64,000 bases of DNA, taken from positions 58,703 to 122,702 of the forward strand of contig NZ_BCTL01000020.1 in assembly GCF_001571265.1 (NCBI RefSeq), read 5' to 3'. Source of the stretch: Cedecea neteri NBRC 105707 = ATCC 33855 (GTDB lineage Bacteria; Pseudomonadota; Gammaproteobacteria; Enterobacterales; Enterobacteriaceae). The notes below the pieces were generated by a model. The model was not told the DNA's origin. It saw only the letters and a list, made by a program, of their open reading frames with translations, and made no database searches. A program made the translations under genes and the position numbers. Below, in pieces: positions 10,229-18,387 of the stretch. How positions within the stretch are numbered: position 1 is the stretch's first letter; every line of letters begins with the position of its first letter.

Positions 10229-10538
10229 AATATTTCCAGCGGTAACGGAGCATATCGATATGCCCGTCTCCTGACACCATGACCCCTTCAGAAAGCAGCG
10301 CCTGGCGCTGACGCTGGAGATCCGGCCCTGTCAGTGAAATGATACCCTGTCGGTTCACCACCCGGTGCCACGGCAAACGGCTACCTTCCGGCAGGCTCTT
10401 AAGCACGCCTCCAACCTGGCGAGCGGCTCTCGGCGACCCGGCAAGCGCGGCAATTTCACCGTAGGTGGTAACGTAACCTTCGGGAATGGCGGCAACAATT
10501 TGGTAAACCCGCTGCGGGAAGGAATCGTGATTATCCAT
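10227..10538 (-). CDS. ybaZ: Alkyltransferase-like protein Atl (YbaZ)
   Basis: 103 residues matching the O6-alkylguanine-DNA alkyltransferase C-terminal domain, with the active-site cysteine replaced by tryptophan (LPWHRVVNRQG, where the true enzymes have PCHRV). ATL proteins bind O6-alkylguanine lesions without transferring the alkyl group and hand them to nucleotide excision repair. The helix-turn-helix region (YGEIAALAGSPRAARQVGG) and the Arg finger are present. It sits between ybaY and ffs as in E. coli. Confidence 0.94.
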   Translation of the reverse strand: MDNHDSFPQRVYQIVAAIPEGYVTTYGEIAALAGSPRAARQVGGVLKSLPEGSRLPWHRVVNRQGIISLTGPDLQRQRQALLSEGVMVSGDGHIDMLRYRWKY

Positions 10539-10640
10539 AGTGAACTCCTGACAAAATCGCTTCTAAGGATAATCGGCGGTGGGGAAAGCACCAAGTTAAA
10601 CCGTTGATGCGCAATAAACCAACACCTGACCGCCGCTGGC

Positions 10641-10669
10641 TTGCAATTGCCGGGGTCTATGTGGATAAT
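10641..10669 (+). promoter_or_regulatory. Promoter of ffs (4.5S RNA)
   Basis: -35 TTGCAA at 10641-10646, a 17-bp spacer, and -10 GATAAT at 10664-10669, followed by a GC-rich discriminator (GCGCC) of the kind seen in stringently controlled stable-RNA promoters. Initiation near 10677 would leave a leader of about 25 nt to be removed before the mature RNA at 10702. Confidence 0.6.
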
Positions 10670-10701
10670 GCGCCAGCGCGTTGGATAACAACGCTCTCAA
10701 T

Positions 10702-10815
10702 GGGGGCCCTGTTGGTTCTCCCGCAACACTAACTTGTGAACTCGGTCAGGTCCGGAAGGAAGCAGCCGCAGCAGGCGTCGTGTGTGCCGGGATGTAGCTG
10801 GCAGGGCCCCCACCC
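10702..10815 (+). ncRNA. ffs: 4.5S RNA (signal recognition particle RNA)
   Basis: 114 nt, the mature E. coli length. The 5' end GGGGGCCCTGTTGGTTCTCC pairs with the 3' end GGCAGGGCCCCCACCC. The Ffh-binding apical domain is intact (GGTCAGGTCCGGAAGGAAGC with the GGAA tetraloop, and the opposite side GTGTGCCGGGATG). Its position after ybaZ is the E. coli one. It forms the SRP with Ffh and targets inner-membrane proteins co-translationally. Confidence 0.97.
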
Positions 10816-10886
10816 AATTCTGCCGTCGGCAAAAATTTTCCCCTCATAACCTTCTTATGCGTTCCGCTGGCTTATCAGCACATTAT

Positions 10887-11144
10887 TCACGATCCGCAAG
10901 AATCAAACCGCCCGATACAGCACCAGTCATTCTTTTCATAACGATATAGTGACTCCGTATGTCCCGGAATTATCCACCTTGTCTCTTCGCCTGGTGGGCA
11001 GCTCAGGTAAATACACAGCCCGCATTGCCTGTGCAGCTGGCGTGGGATATCCGCTATACGGAAGGTCATCCCTTCGGCCTGCAAAGCTTTGCGGGTCTGA
11101 ATCACCCCGAGTGTTGAATGGAATAAAAACAGAAAGTCGGCCAT
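10887..11144 (-). CDS. DUF3343-family small protein in the YjiML operon
   Basis: 85 residues with the pattern of DUF3343 (putative Se/S-carrier-like) proteins: an N-terminal beta-strand FLFLFHSTLGVIQTRKALQA, a central IADIPRQLHRQCGLCIYL with two cysteines three residues apart, and a Cys-Pro near residue 50. Its ATG overlaps the stop of the activase gene (TAATG), so the three genes form one translationally coupled operon. DUF3343 proteins are linked to redox enzymes with labile sulfur or selenium; the role here is inferred from neighbours only. The C-terminal 20 residues look non-conserved. Confidence 0.7.
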   Translation of the reverse strand: MADFLFLFHSTLGVIQTRKALQAEGMTFRIADIPRQLHRQCGLCIYLSCPPGEETRWIIPGHTESLYRYEKNDWCCIGRFDSCGS

Positions 11145-11908
11145 TAGCGCCTGCCTTTTTGTTGGCCAATCAGCGCGGCGCCTATGGCTCCTGCAAGCTG
11201 GGCGTCCGGGTGTGTGCGAACCTGCGTGCCTACATAACTTTCCAACATTCGGGTAAACGTATGGCTATGGCTGACGCCGCCGGTAAATAAAACCGGCCCC
11301 TCAGAAGCCAGCCGCCCGATAAAATTAGCGCTGCGCCGGGCCATGGCGTTAATGATTCCCGCCAGAATCGCTTCAGGAGGAACGCCCGCAGAGCGCAGGC
11401 TTATTACCTCGGATTCGGCAAACACCGTACACATGCTGGTTATGGCATGTGGTTCAACGCCTTCTGTAATGGTATCCAGCGTCTCCACGCTGGCGCCAAG
11501 CGTGCGGGATATGACTTCCAGAAAACGCCCCGTGCCTGCAGCGCATTTGTCGTTCATCAGGAAGTCGGTCAGGCTACCTTTTTCATCCAGCTGAATGACT
11601 TTACTGTCCTGACCGCCTATGTCGATAACGGTGCGGGTGTCTGGTGCCAGAAAGCGAGCCCCCAGCCCGTGGCAGGAAATCTCCGTCACCTGCTTATCGG
11701 CAAAATCGATCAGCTGGCGGCCATATCCGGTGAGGGTCAGAAAAGGGCGATTATCCAGCCCTGCGCTGAGGCGTTCCCAGGCACTGTTTATCGCCTCTGC
11801 CGGGCGAAAAGGCGTGGGGCACATAAAGCGGTCAACAATAACGCCATCTACCAGCAGAACGCCTTTTGTGGTGGTTGATCCGGAATCAATGCCTACTGAA
11901 TAGTTCAC
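11144..11908 (-). CDS. yjiL: 2-hydroxyacyl-CoA dehydratase activase-type ATPase (YjiL-like)
   Basis: 254 residues of the BadF/BadG/BcrA/BcrD ATPase family. The phosphate-binding loop GIDSGSTTTKGVLL is at residues 6-19, the second phosphate motif is DIGGQDSKVIQLD near 93, and cysteines for the subunit-bridging [4Fe-4S] cluster are in MNDKCAAGTGRF and ITSMCTVFAESE. The family uses ATP hydrolysis to push electrons at low potential onto a partner protein. The partner is the YjiM-like gene immediately upstream (9-bp gap). The start GTG/ATG choice is clear: ATG at 11908. Confidence 0.88.
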   Translation of the reverse strand: MNYSVGIDSGSTTTKGVLLVDGVIVDRFMCPTPFRPAEAINSAWERLSAGLDNRPFLTLTGYGRQLIDFADKQVTEISCHGLGARFLAPDTRTVIDIGGQDSKVIQLDEKGSLTDFLMNDKCAAGTGRFLEVISRTLGASVETLDTITEGVEPHAITSMCTVFAESEVISLRSAGVPPEAILAGIINAMARRSANFIGRLASEGPVLFTGGVSHSHTFTRMLESYVGTQVRTHPDAQLAGAIGAALIGQQKGRR

Positions 11909-11917
11909 CCGTGCTCC

Positions 11918-13069
11918 TTACAGCATTTCAATAAATGCCGCGACTCGGGTAGCCAGTTGCCCGACATCTGACGTGGAATAATCCGTTTCAATGGCGATGT
12001 AGGGGATGTCGTGTCGTTGGCGGACATGCCGTTTAATCGCAAGAGATTCAACGGCATAGGTATGGCAGGCCTGCAGTATAACGTCCACTACGCCGTCCGC
12101 CTGGTACTCTTCCACCATCTGGCTAAGTAACGTTAAACGTTGATCGTTGGGGGAAATACAGGAGCAGCCAATGGCGAGATATTTGTTAACCAGCGCGTCG
12201 TAAACATCTCCTGTCTCTTCCACGCAGTGCTCGGTGGCCTTCGCTCCGGTGCAGTTTTCAAAGCCGACGACCCAGCCGCCGTTTTCTTCAATGGCGCGGA
12301 CAACCTTTTCTGCTGCGCCGCCAATGGGGCAGCCGGTGATGAGAATACGAGGACGCGAGTCCAGCCTTTTGCCTTCCTGCCATGCCTGATGAACATGCCC
12401 GGTCATCTCATCAAGCTCATCTATCAGTACTTCCTTATCAAAACGGAAGGTGGCGCCATAGACAACTTTCAGGATGTCGCTGCCGCTGAGCGCCGGGGGA
12501 TTTAGCTGGCCCGTACGGTAGAAATTTGCCAGCGCGCGTCGTTCACGGTTCTTAAGAATAATGGCTTCCCGCAGCGCGGTTTCACTCACCGGTTTACCAA
12601 ACCGATTCTCAATGGCCTGCTGTAAACGCAGAATTTCAGCTTTCCAGAGTGCCCTGGAAGCGGGGTCATCGACGCTGTTTGGCAGCTGCATGACGTGTAC
12701 TGCTTTAAATTCCGCCATGTATTCGTACATCTTCTTTTTACCGTCGCAGGTGGTCTCTCCCACTACCAGATCGGAAAAATAAAAGTACGGGCACTTATCC
12801 GTTTTGCCAAAACCGTAGCTGCTTTTGATCAGCGGGCAGAGGTTGCGAGGCAGGTCTTTTTCCGCCTCTTCGATGGTTTCATCAGACGTTGAGCAGAGTG
12901 AAACCACAACCGCACCAGCCGCGAGGGCAATTTCCTGCGGCATAAAGGTGCAGTAAGTTCCCACCAGCGGAATGCCTTGCTCCTTGAGCTCCATTACCGT
13001 GACAAAGCCTTTTTGGCGGGCCTCTGAGAATTGGTTAAAGAGGGTGGGCAGGTTGGTAATCAATGACAT
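11918..13069 (-). CDS. yjiM: Double-cubane-cluster / 2-hydroxyacyl-CoA dehydratase-family protein (YjiM-like)
   Basis: 383 residues of the HgdB/FldB superfamily. Cysteines suited to iron-sulfur clusters occur at GTYCTFMP, RNLCPLIKSSYGFGKTDKCP, ITGCPIGGAAEK and IGCSCISPNDQR. In this superfamily the single-chain members paired with one activase are double-cubane-cluster proteins that reduce small, difficult substrates; the physiological substrate of YjiM is unknown. It is the first gene of a three-gene anaerobic redox operon with the activase and a DUF3343 protein. GGAAGG-type sequence precedes the ATG at 13069. Confidence 0.87.
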   Translation of the reverse strand: MSLITNLPTLFNQFSEARQKGFVTVMELKEQGIPLVGTYCTFMPQEIALAAGAVVVSLCSTSDETIEEAEKDLPRNLCPLIKSSYGFGKTDKCPYFYFSDLVVGETTCDGKKKMYEYMAEFKAVHVMQLPNSVDDPASRALWKAEILRLQQAIENRFGKPVSETALREAIILKNRERRALANFYRTGQLNPPALSGSDILKVVYGATFRFDKEVLIDELDEMTGHVHQAWQEGKRLDSRPRILITGCPIGGAAEKVVRAIEENGGWVVGFENCTGAKATEHCVEETGDVYDALVNKYLAIGCSCISPNDQRLTLLSQMVEEYQADGVVDVILQACHTYAVESLAIKRHVRQRHDIPYIAIETDYSTSDVGQLATRVAAFIEML

Positions 13070-13207
13070 GGTTTTTCCTTCCCCGTAACACGGGAGATGA
13101 TGAAAAGACCACGCATTATAACCATGCTAATTAAGTGGTTATGTGATGGTTAGCAATTAAACATCATTCATTTATCTTCAAGACCGGTGACTATATGTCG
13201 GCCTGAA

Positions 13208-14101
13208 CTAGCTCTTCGCCAGCACTGTTTTAGCCCTGCGCTTTTCTCCCCAACCCAAATTGATCCCCGCTGCAGCCAGCAGAATCATTGCGCCGCCGAC
13301 AAACTGTATCGGGCTCAGGCTGTGATCAAAGACAAAGCGATCCACTATTACCGCCACAATCGGGTAGATAAACGAGAGTGAGGCGGTAATCGACGTCGGC
13401 AGCTTCTGAATCGCGCCGTACAGCAGCTGGTACATAATGCCGGTATGAACGATGCCCAACATGGCCACAATTCCCCAATGGGTGAACGTCATGTGTTGCT
13501 GGAAATCCACCAGCGGCAGCAGCAGAAGGGTACCCACGGCTACCTGAACCAGGGCGATTTGCTGTGGCGGAACGCCTTTCAGCTGGCGGGTGATAAGCGC
13601 CGTCAGGGCATAAAAGAAAGCGGCACCGAGCGCCATTACAATGCCCAGCAGCCAGCCGCCGTTGCCGTCATGGTTTAGCCCGCTCGATAGCACAAGCAGC
13701 ATGCCGACAAATGACGCACCCAGCCAGAGCCACTTGCTGCGGCTGACTTTCTCTTTCAGGATAAAAACGCCCATCCCCACCAGCATCAGCGGCTGCGTAT
13801 TGTAGAGTACCGTAGCCAGTCCAATGGACGTTCGTGAATAGGCGGCGAACAGCAGCAGCCAGTTAACAACCAGCGCCACGCCGCCGAGGGCGGCGATCAA
13901 AACAACCTTGCGGGTCAAATGGCTGCGCCAGTTGCCGCTCATCAGGCCCAATATGAACAGCGTGATGGTTGCAAAAACGCAGCGCCAGAATACGACGTTG
14001 GCGATAGGTTGCTGAGAAATTACCACCAGCGCGCCGATGGTGCCGGAGATGAGCATCGCCGCAATCATTTGCAGGCTGCCGGTTCTTATCTCACGAGTCA
14101 T
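13208..14101 (-). CDS. EamA/DMT-superfamily transporter
   Basis: 297 residues with ten hydrophobic helices in two EamA repeats (about 8-135 and 148-285) and the usual DMT motifs: early TIGALVVISQ, then TSIGLATVLYNTQPLMLVGM, and in repeat two GALTALITRQ-like and LSFIYPIVAV. It is probably an inner-membrane exporter of amino acids or metabolites. It is divergent from a Lrp/AsnC-family regulator 106 bp away, a common pairing for amino-acid exporters, so induction by an amino acid is a reasonable guess. The substrate is not identifiable. Confidence 0.85.
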   Translation of the reverse strand: MTREIRTGSLQMIAAMLISGTIGALVVISQQPIANVVFWRCVFATITLFILGLMSGNWRSHLTRKVVLIAALGGVALVVNWLLLFAAYSRTSIGLATVLYNTQPLMLVGMGVFILKEKVSRSKWLWLGASFVGMLLVLSSGLNHDGNGGWLLGIVMALGAAFFYALTALITRQLKGVPPQQIALVQVAVGTLLLLPLVDFQQHMTFTHWGIVAMLGIVHTGIMYQLLYGAIQKLPTSITASLSFIYPIVAVIVDRFVFDHSLSPIQFVGGAMILLAAAGINLGWGEKRRAKTVLAKS

Positions 14102-14206
14102 TTTGTCTCTCCAGAATAAAGAGCTTTATTTTGAGCACTGTGTTGGGCACATTGAAGTGCTAAAATTAGGTCATTAAATTCTTTTGCCTTTATAAATGAG
14201 ATAAAA

Positions 14207-14653
14207 ATGAATGATTACCTTCCTGATGATATCGACAGGCATATTCTGACTATTCTTGCGGCAGATGCCCGTATCTCGCTCAAAGTATTGAGCGGAAAAA
14301 TTGGTCTCTCTTCGCCAAGTACCGCAGAACGGGTCAAGCGGCTGGAGGAACGCGGCGTGATCAACGGCTACACCATGAATGCCAACCTGGAGGCTCTGGG
14401 CTACACGCTGCAGGGGCTGGTGCGCATGAAGCCTTTGCCGGGCATGCTGCACAAAGTGGAGAAGATGATTCAGGCGATTCCCGAATGCATTGAATGCGAT
14501 AAAATTACCGGTGAGGATTGTTTCATTATCAGGCTGGTGATTCGCTCTATCGGGCAACTGGATGAAATCCTTGATGAGCTGGCCGAGTTCGCCCAGTGCA
14601 ACACTTCTATCGTCAAAAGCACGCCGGTGAAGCGCAGGTTGCCTCCTTTGTAA
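14207..14653 (+). CDS. Lrp/AsnC-family transcriptional regulator
   Basis: 148 residues: helix-turn-helix at about 5-50 (DIDRHILTILAADARISLKV, then GLSSPSTAERVKRLEERG) and a RAM domain at about 65-140. It is divergent from the DMT transporter and probably controls it and itself. The ATG at 14207 follows GAGATAAAA, a moderate ribosome-binding site. It is distinct from DecR in sequence and not assignable to a named E. coli regulator. Confidence 0.87.
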   Translation: MNDYLPDDIDRHILTILAADARISLKVLSGKIGLSSPSTAERVKRLEERGVINGYTMNANLEALGYTLQGLVRMKPLPGMLHKVEKMIQAIPECIECDKITGEDCFIIRLVIRSIGQLDEILDELAEFAQCNTSIVKSTPVKRRLPPL

Positions 14654-14784
14654 TGGCGTAATCCGGATATATTTTCCGGGTATTTGAATTATGACAGAAA
14701 TATTAAATTTATCGTGCTGGCTGGATCTTATTTATTCTCTATAGTATTAAACACCAACCTCTGTTTAAGCATTAAGGATTTGCA

Positions 14785-15039
14785 ATGACGACGGCTACGC
14801 TGAACGTAAAAATAAGTATCGAGTTAAAAGAGAAGATTCGTCACTATGCGGAAGAAAATAGTGAAACCCTGGCAAGCGTAACGGAGAGACTTCTGTCAAA
14901 AGCTTTTGATGATCTCGACGGTGATGTGGGCGTCGACGAAGATGACGTAGACAGCCAGCACACTTCAGAGACTCGCGTAACGCCATTAAACGATCGTGAG
15001 ATCAAGGCATTGCGTAAACTACTGAAGAAGAAAAAATGA
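14785..15039 (+). CDS. Small ribbon-helix-helix-like protein, unknown
   Basis: 84 residues. The N-terminal 45 residues (TATLNVKISIELKEKIRHYA, then ETLASVTERLLSKAFDDL) fit a beta-strand plus two helices as in MetJ/CopG-type DNA-binding proteins. The middle is very acidic (DGDVGVDEDDVD) and the C-terminus is basic (ALRKLLKKKK). The stop overlaps the start of the next small gene (ATGA), so the two are coupled. I do not recognise the family; an antitoxin or small regulator is possible. AT-rich upstream sequence and a downstream bidirectional terminator mark the pair as its own unit. Confidence 0.6.
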   Translation: MTTATLNVKISIELKEKIRHYAEENSETLASVTERLLSKAFDDLDGDVGVDEDDVDSQHTSETRVTPLNDREIKALRKLLKKKK

Positions 15040-15260
15040 ACGCCGGTACGGACAGTACCGCCCACGACTATCAGCAAGCCTGTGAATTATTGCGCTCGGG
15101 CTACCTGAAAAAAGTGAAACTGGGCTGGAATATTGGCAGCGATGAGTTTTTCCGCATCGCTTCAGACTGGTGCGATACCGGGGCCAGTATTAAAAAAGAG
15201 GGTGAGTATTTCACCATTACCCTAAAAGGGTTTGCCATTCCTCGAATTTCACAGCATTAA
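15036..15260 (+). CDS. Small protein of unknown function coupled to a ribbon-helix-helix-like gene
   Basis: 74 residues beginning MNAGTDSTAHDYQQACELLR, with no signal peptide or membrane segment. It reads as a compact alpha/beta protein with a central aromatic cluster (GWNIGSDEFFRIASDWC) and a C-terminal beta hairpin (KKEGEYFTITLKGFAIPR). The ATG overlaps the upstream stop by one base step (ATGA). I do not recognise it. The organisation, a DNA-binding-type small protein followed by a coupled small partner, resembles toxin-antitoxin or small phage-type regulator pairs, but no toxin fold is evident. Confidence 0.55.
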   Translation: MNAGTDSTAHDYQQACELLRSGYLKKVKLGWNIGSDEFFRIASDWCDTGASIKKEGEYFTITLKGFAIPRISQH

Positions 15261-15295
15261 TTTTTAGCGTCGGCTTATTGCTATTCTGACAGAAT

Positions 15296-15329
15296 ATTAT
15301 TTCCCTCTTTTATTTTAGAGGGAAATAAT
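15296..15329. terminator. Bidirectional terminator after the small two-gene cassette
   Basis: Perfect 12-bp stem (15296-15307 with 15318-15329, ATTATTTCCCTC and its complement) around a 10-nt T-rich loop, flanked by A/T on both sides. It separates the cassette from the convergent yczR-like gene. Confidence 0.75.
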
Positions 15330-15336
15330 CCGCGTT

Positions 15337-16764
15337 CTAAAATACCATTCCCCGTAGACTTTCATTTCTTGTTGCCGCCAGGTGCTGCCATAGCGGCTGC
15401 AGCCGCTGGAGCGCCAGCTGCATCTCCTTGGGCTCGAGGCTAAAGGGCAGGCGTAAAAAGCGTTCAAAGGCTCCCTCGACGCCAAACCGAGGCCCGGCGC
15501 CGATGCGAATTCCCTGGCTCTCGGCCGCGGCGGCAAAAATTGTGGCCAGCGGCTTCGGTAATTCCACCCACCATGACAGCCCGCCCTCCGGGGGCGACGT
15601 TTGCCAGTCCGGGAACAGCGTTTGCATGGTGGCGAAGCTGGTTTCACAGCGTTGGCGAAGCATTTCTCTACGCTGGGGCAAGAACTGCGCCGCATCGTTA
15701 AACAATTGAGTGGCAGCCAGCTGCTCCAGCAAAGGCGTCCCTAAATCGAAGGTATTGCGGATTTGTATCAGCGAACTGATGGTTTTGCCCGAAGCCCTTA
15801 TCCAGCCAAGCCGCAGCCCGCCCCAGAAACTTTTCCCGGCTGAGCCCAGCGAGATGGTGTGTTCCTCGGGGCCAAAAGCGGCCAGGGGAGGAGGGGGCGG
15901 CGCGTCAAACCAGAGATCTGCCATTGTCTCATCCACAACCAGCGTTGTGTGGCTGCGGGCGGCAATCTCGTTCACTCGTTGGCGCGTAGTGGCGTCCATA
16001 CAGCGGCCGGTTGGGTTATGGAAATCTGGAATCAAGTAAGCCAGCCGGGGAGAGGTCTGGGCGATAGTCGCCGCCAGGCCGTCAACGTCCCAGCCGCTGG
16101 CGGGCAGGCTGACCGGCACAGGTCGACAGGAGGCGCCGCGAATGGCCGCTAACGCCATCGGGTAAGTAGGATGATCGACCACCACGCGATCGCCCGGGCC
16201 GGTGAATAGCCGGAGGATCAGCCCCAGGCCGCTGACGGCGCCGTTGACTACCATGATTTGGTCAGGCGTGGTGGGTAATCCACGGGACGCATAGTGGCGC
16301 GCTATAGCTTCTCTCAGCTCCGGCAACCCCTGACTCTCATAGCCGGTAGAGGATAAATGTTCCGGCAGGAAAGTGAGCGCGGTGGAATAGGCCCGATGAA
16401 TCTCCGGCCCGGCGCTGAGGGCGGCAGTGGACAGATCCAGTACCGGAGCATTGCCGGGCAAAGGGGAAATGGCCGGGCTGCTTTCGGGCAGCATGGTGAC
16501 GGAGCCTGAACCCTGTCGGCTCAGCAGGTAACCCTCCTCACGCAGCTGCGCCAGCGCGGAGGCGACGGTGGTGCGGCTCACGCCCAGTGCGCCAGAAAGC
16601 TCTCTTTCCCCCGGCAGCCTGCTGTCGAGCGGTAAGCGGCCATCCAGGATCAGCAGCCGCAGCCCATCGGCCAACTGGCGATAGACCGGCGAACGGGATG
16701 ACGCCTGATGCCAGTGGCCCAGCAGGCGTGTTAAAGATGAAATTCCGATTCTGCGCAGCGTCAT
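15337..16764 (-). CDS. yczR: MocR-type regulator YczR: GntR helix-turn-helix fused to an aminotransferase-like domain
   Basis: 475 residues: GntR winged helix at about 22-90 (LADGLRLLILDGRLPLDSRL, then GVSRTTVASALAQLREEG), a linker, and a fold-type I PLP domain (about 115-460). The PLP lysine lies in LGSAGKSFWGGLRLGW and the PLP-contacting Asn/Asp in IPDFHNPTGR. MocR proteins sense PLP or an amino-acid-derived ligand and control a divergent neighbour. The divergent neighbour here is yczE, the canonical partner. Three GTCCA-type repeats lie between the two starts. Confidence 0.9.
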   Translation of the reverse strand: MTLRRIGISSLTRLLGHWHQASSRSPVYRQLADGLRLLILDGRLPLDSRLPGERELSGALGVSRTTVASALAQLREEGYLLSRQGSGSVTMLPESSPAISPLPGNAPVLDLSTAALSAGPEIHRAYSTALTFLPEHLSSTGYESQGLPELREAIARHYASRGLPTTPDQIMVVNGAVSGLGLILRLFTGPGDRVVVDHPTYPMALAAIRGASCRPVPVSLPASGWDVDGLAATIAQTSPRLAYLIPDFHNPTGRCMDATTRQRVNEIAARSHTTLVVDETMADLWFDAPPPPPLAAFGPEEHTISLGSAGKSFWGGLRLGWIRASGKTISSLIQIRNTFDLGTPLLEQLAATQLFNDAAQFLPQRREMLRQRCETSFATMQTLFPDWQTSPPEGGLSWWVELPKPLATIFAAAAESQGIRIGAGPRFGVEGAFERFLRLPFSLEPKEMQLALQRLQPLWQHLAATRNESLRGMVF

Positions 16765-16768
16765 AGCA

Positions 16769-16806
16769 GTCCACTTTCTGATAACTGGACCTTAATACTA
16801 AGTCCA
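16769..16806. promoter_or_regulatory. Candidate YczR operator between yczR and yczE
   Basis: GTCCA at 16769, its inverse TGGAC at 16786 and GTCCA again at 16802, with 12 and 11 bp between copies. Two direct repeats plus an inverted one is the arrangement reported for MocR regulators such as PdxR. Assignment to YczR is inferred from position. Confidence 0.55.
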
Positions 16807-16852
16807 TTTTGCGAGAGGGTATAGCCATAAAAACACAATGAGGATCTTTGTC

Positions 16853-17470
16853 ATGATGGCTCGTCGCCTGCTGCAGCTTTATACCGGCCTGGTTTTTTAT
16901 GGTATTTCAACCGCGATGTTTGTTCGTGCCGATCTGGGGGCCGATCCCTGGAACGTTTTCCACCTCGGCGTGGCGAGGCTGTTCTCTTTAAATCTTGGCC
17001 TGGTGATGATTATCGTTGGCGCGCTGGTGTTGCTGTTGTGGATCCCACTGCGTCAGCGGCCCGGGCTCGGCACCATCAGCAACGTGATAGTTTTAGGGCT
17101 GGCGGCGGATGCCACGCTGGCGCTAATGCCGCCGCTGGAATCGCTTCTCGCTCGTTCCGTTTTGCTGGGCGGCGCTTTGGTGGTTAATGCTCTGGCGACG
17201 GGCATGTATATCGGCGCGGGTTTTGGCGCCGGGCCACGAGACGGGCTAATGACCGGGATCCATGCCAGAACGGGCTGGTCGGTACGCAGCGTGCGTACCG
17301 CCATCGAGGTGACCGTGCTGATTTCCGGCTGGTTGATGGGCGGCAGTTTCGGCGTGGGTACCGTGCTTTATGCTTTAGCCATCGGGCCGCTTATCCAGCT
17401 TTGCCTGCCGTGGTTTCGCGTTAAGCCGCGGAATAACGCAGTGACAGTTGCACCGGAAACTACATCCTGA
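16853..17470 (+). CDS. yczE: YczE-family membrane protein
   Basis: 205 residues from the ATG at 16853 (a second ATG follows at once). Five or six hydrophobic helices with the family signature VRADLGADPWNVFHLG near the N-terminus and GAGFGAGPRDGLMTG in the middle. The ATG at 16853 has AGGA eight bases upstream; an earlier ATG at 16838 would add five residues without a ribosome-binding site. It is an inner-membrane protein of the YczE/YyaS/YitT group, function unknown, probably regulated by the divergent YczR. Confidence 0.87.
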   Translation: MMARRLLQLYTGLVFYGISTAMFVRADLGADPWNVFHLGVARLFSLNLGLVMIIVGALVLLLWIPLRQRPGLGTISNVIVLGLAADATLALMPPLESLLARSVLLGGALVVNALATGMYIGAGFGAGPRDGLMTGIHARTGWSVRSVRTAIEVTVLISGWLMGGSFGVGTVLYALAIGPLIQLCLPWFRVKPRNNAVTVAPETTS

Positions 17471-17530
17471 CTCTCTGACTGTGCTAAACAGTATCTTCCG
17501 CAGAACAAAATTCGCTTAACGGGAGAGAGC

Positions 17531-18349
17531 ATGCGGCACGAGATTGTGAGTAAACCGGCGCTTAACTGGAACAGCTTTCAGCTGGCAGAGATATTAACCC
17601 ACTGTTTTGAACAGTACGTGGTGCCTTTCCGCCTGGAAGGCGAAACGTTCGGCTGGAGATTTGCTTCTGAAGATTTTTTCCCCGGCGACAGCCTCGTCTG
17701 GCTTGATCGTGGGGAACCTAAAGCGATGGCGCTGGTGACACGGCGCGGGCGAACCTGTCGCCTTGCCGCGTTTGCTATTCGGCCGGAGCTTCGCGGGCAA
17801 GGGCTTGGCAAAATCTTCATTCAGCAACTGATTGACGAAGCGCGGGCTCGCGGCGATCGGCAGTTTTTTCTGGAAGTGATTCTGGGCAACGAGGGCGGGC
17901 TGGCGCTGTATGAGCGAATGGGCTTTGTGCGCCAGCAAACGCTGGTGGGCTTTCACTCCTCTGGCGTTCCCGAAGGTGAGGTTAACGGCGAGCTGCTGGA
18001 AGTCGACCCGCTGCAAATGACCCGAAGAATGATGGCCAGCCCCGATGCGCCACTGCCCTGGCTTTGCGCGGCTGAAACGCTGTATAAACTGCCTGGTACG
18101 GCTTTTGTGCTGGATGAAGTGGCTTATGCGATGGTGGTTCCTGGTGAGATACCGAAGCTCAGAGGGCTGTTTGTTGAGCCACATGCGCGACGTTCGGGGA
18201 AGGCGAAAAAACTGCTGGCTTTACTTCAGCGCCGGTTCCCTGGATTAGTAACTATTCCGAGCCTGCCCGAGGCCGTTGCGCCGTTATTTTTAAGCAGCGG
18301 TTTTACTCAGGATACGCTCCAGCAATATGAAATGAAGCTTACTTTATAG
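17531..18349 (+). CDS. GNAT-family N-acetyltransferase
   Basis: 272 residues. The acetyl-CoA-binding motif A is clear in RPELRGQGLGKIFIQQLIDE (about 86-105), with motif B LALYERMGFV at about 127. The C-terminal third (about 185-270, RGLFVEPHARRSGKAKKLL and LFLSSGF) looks like a second, degenerate GNAT half. It acts in the cytoplasm; the substrate is unknown. It is 60 bp after yczE on the same strand and could be cotranscribed. GGGAGAG precedes the ATG at 17531. Confidence 0.85.
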   Translation: MRHEIVSKPALNWNSFQLAEILTHCFEQYVVPFRLEGETFGWRFASEDFFPGDSLVWLDRGEPKAMALVTRRGRTCRLAAFAIRPELRGQGLGKIFIQQLIDEARARGDRQFFLEVILGNEGGLALYERMGFVRQQTLVGFHSSGVPEGEVNGELLEVDPLQMTRRMMASPDAPLPWLCAAETLYKLPGTAFVLDEVAYAMVVPGEIPKLRGLFVEPHARRSGKAKKLLALLQRRFPGLVTIPSLPEAVAPLFLSSGFTQDTLQQYEMKLTL

Positions 18350-18359
18350 ATGAGAATAA

Positions 18360-18379
18360 GTGAGGGCGAAGGCCCTCAC
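18360..18379. terminator. Hairpin between the GNAT gene and gdhA
   Basis: Eight-bp stem GTGAGGGC/GCCCTCAC (18360-18367 and 18372-18379), loop GAAG. It is followed on the minus strand by a T-rich TTATTCTCAT, so it more likely ends gdhA. Confidence 0.6.
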
Positions 18380-18387
18380 CGCGTAGG

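Noticed and set aside
10936..11169. 77-codon frame overlapping the DUF3343 gene on the same strand
   Set aside because: It uses another frame; only the 10887-11144 frame gives the DUF3343 pattern and couples to the activase stop.
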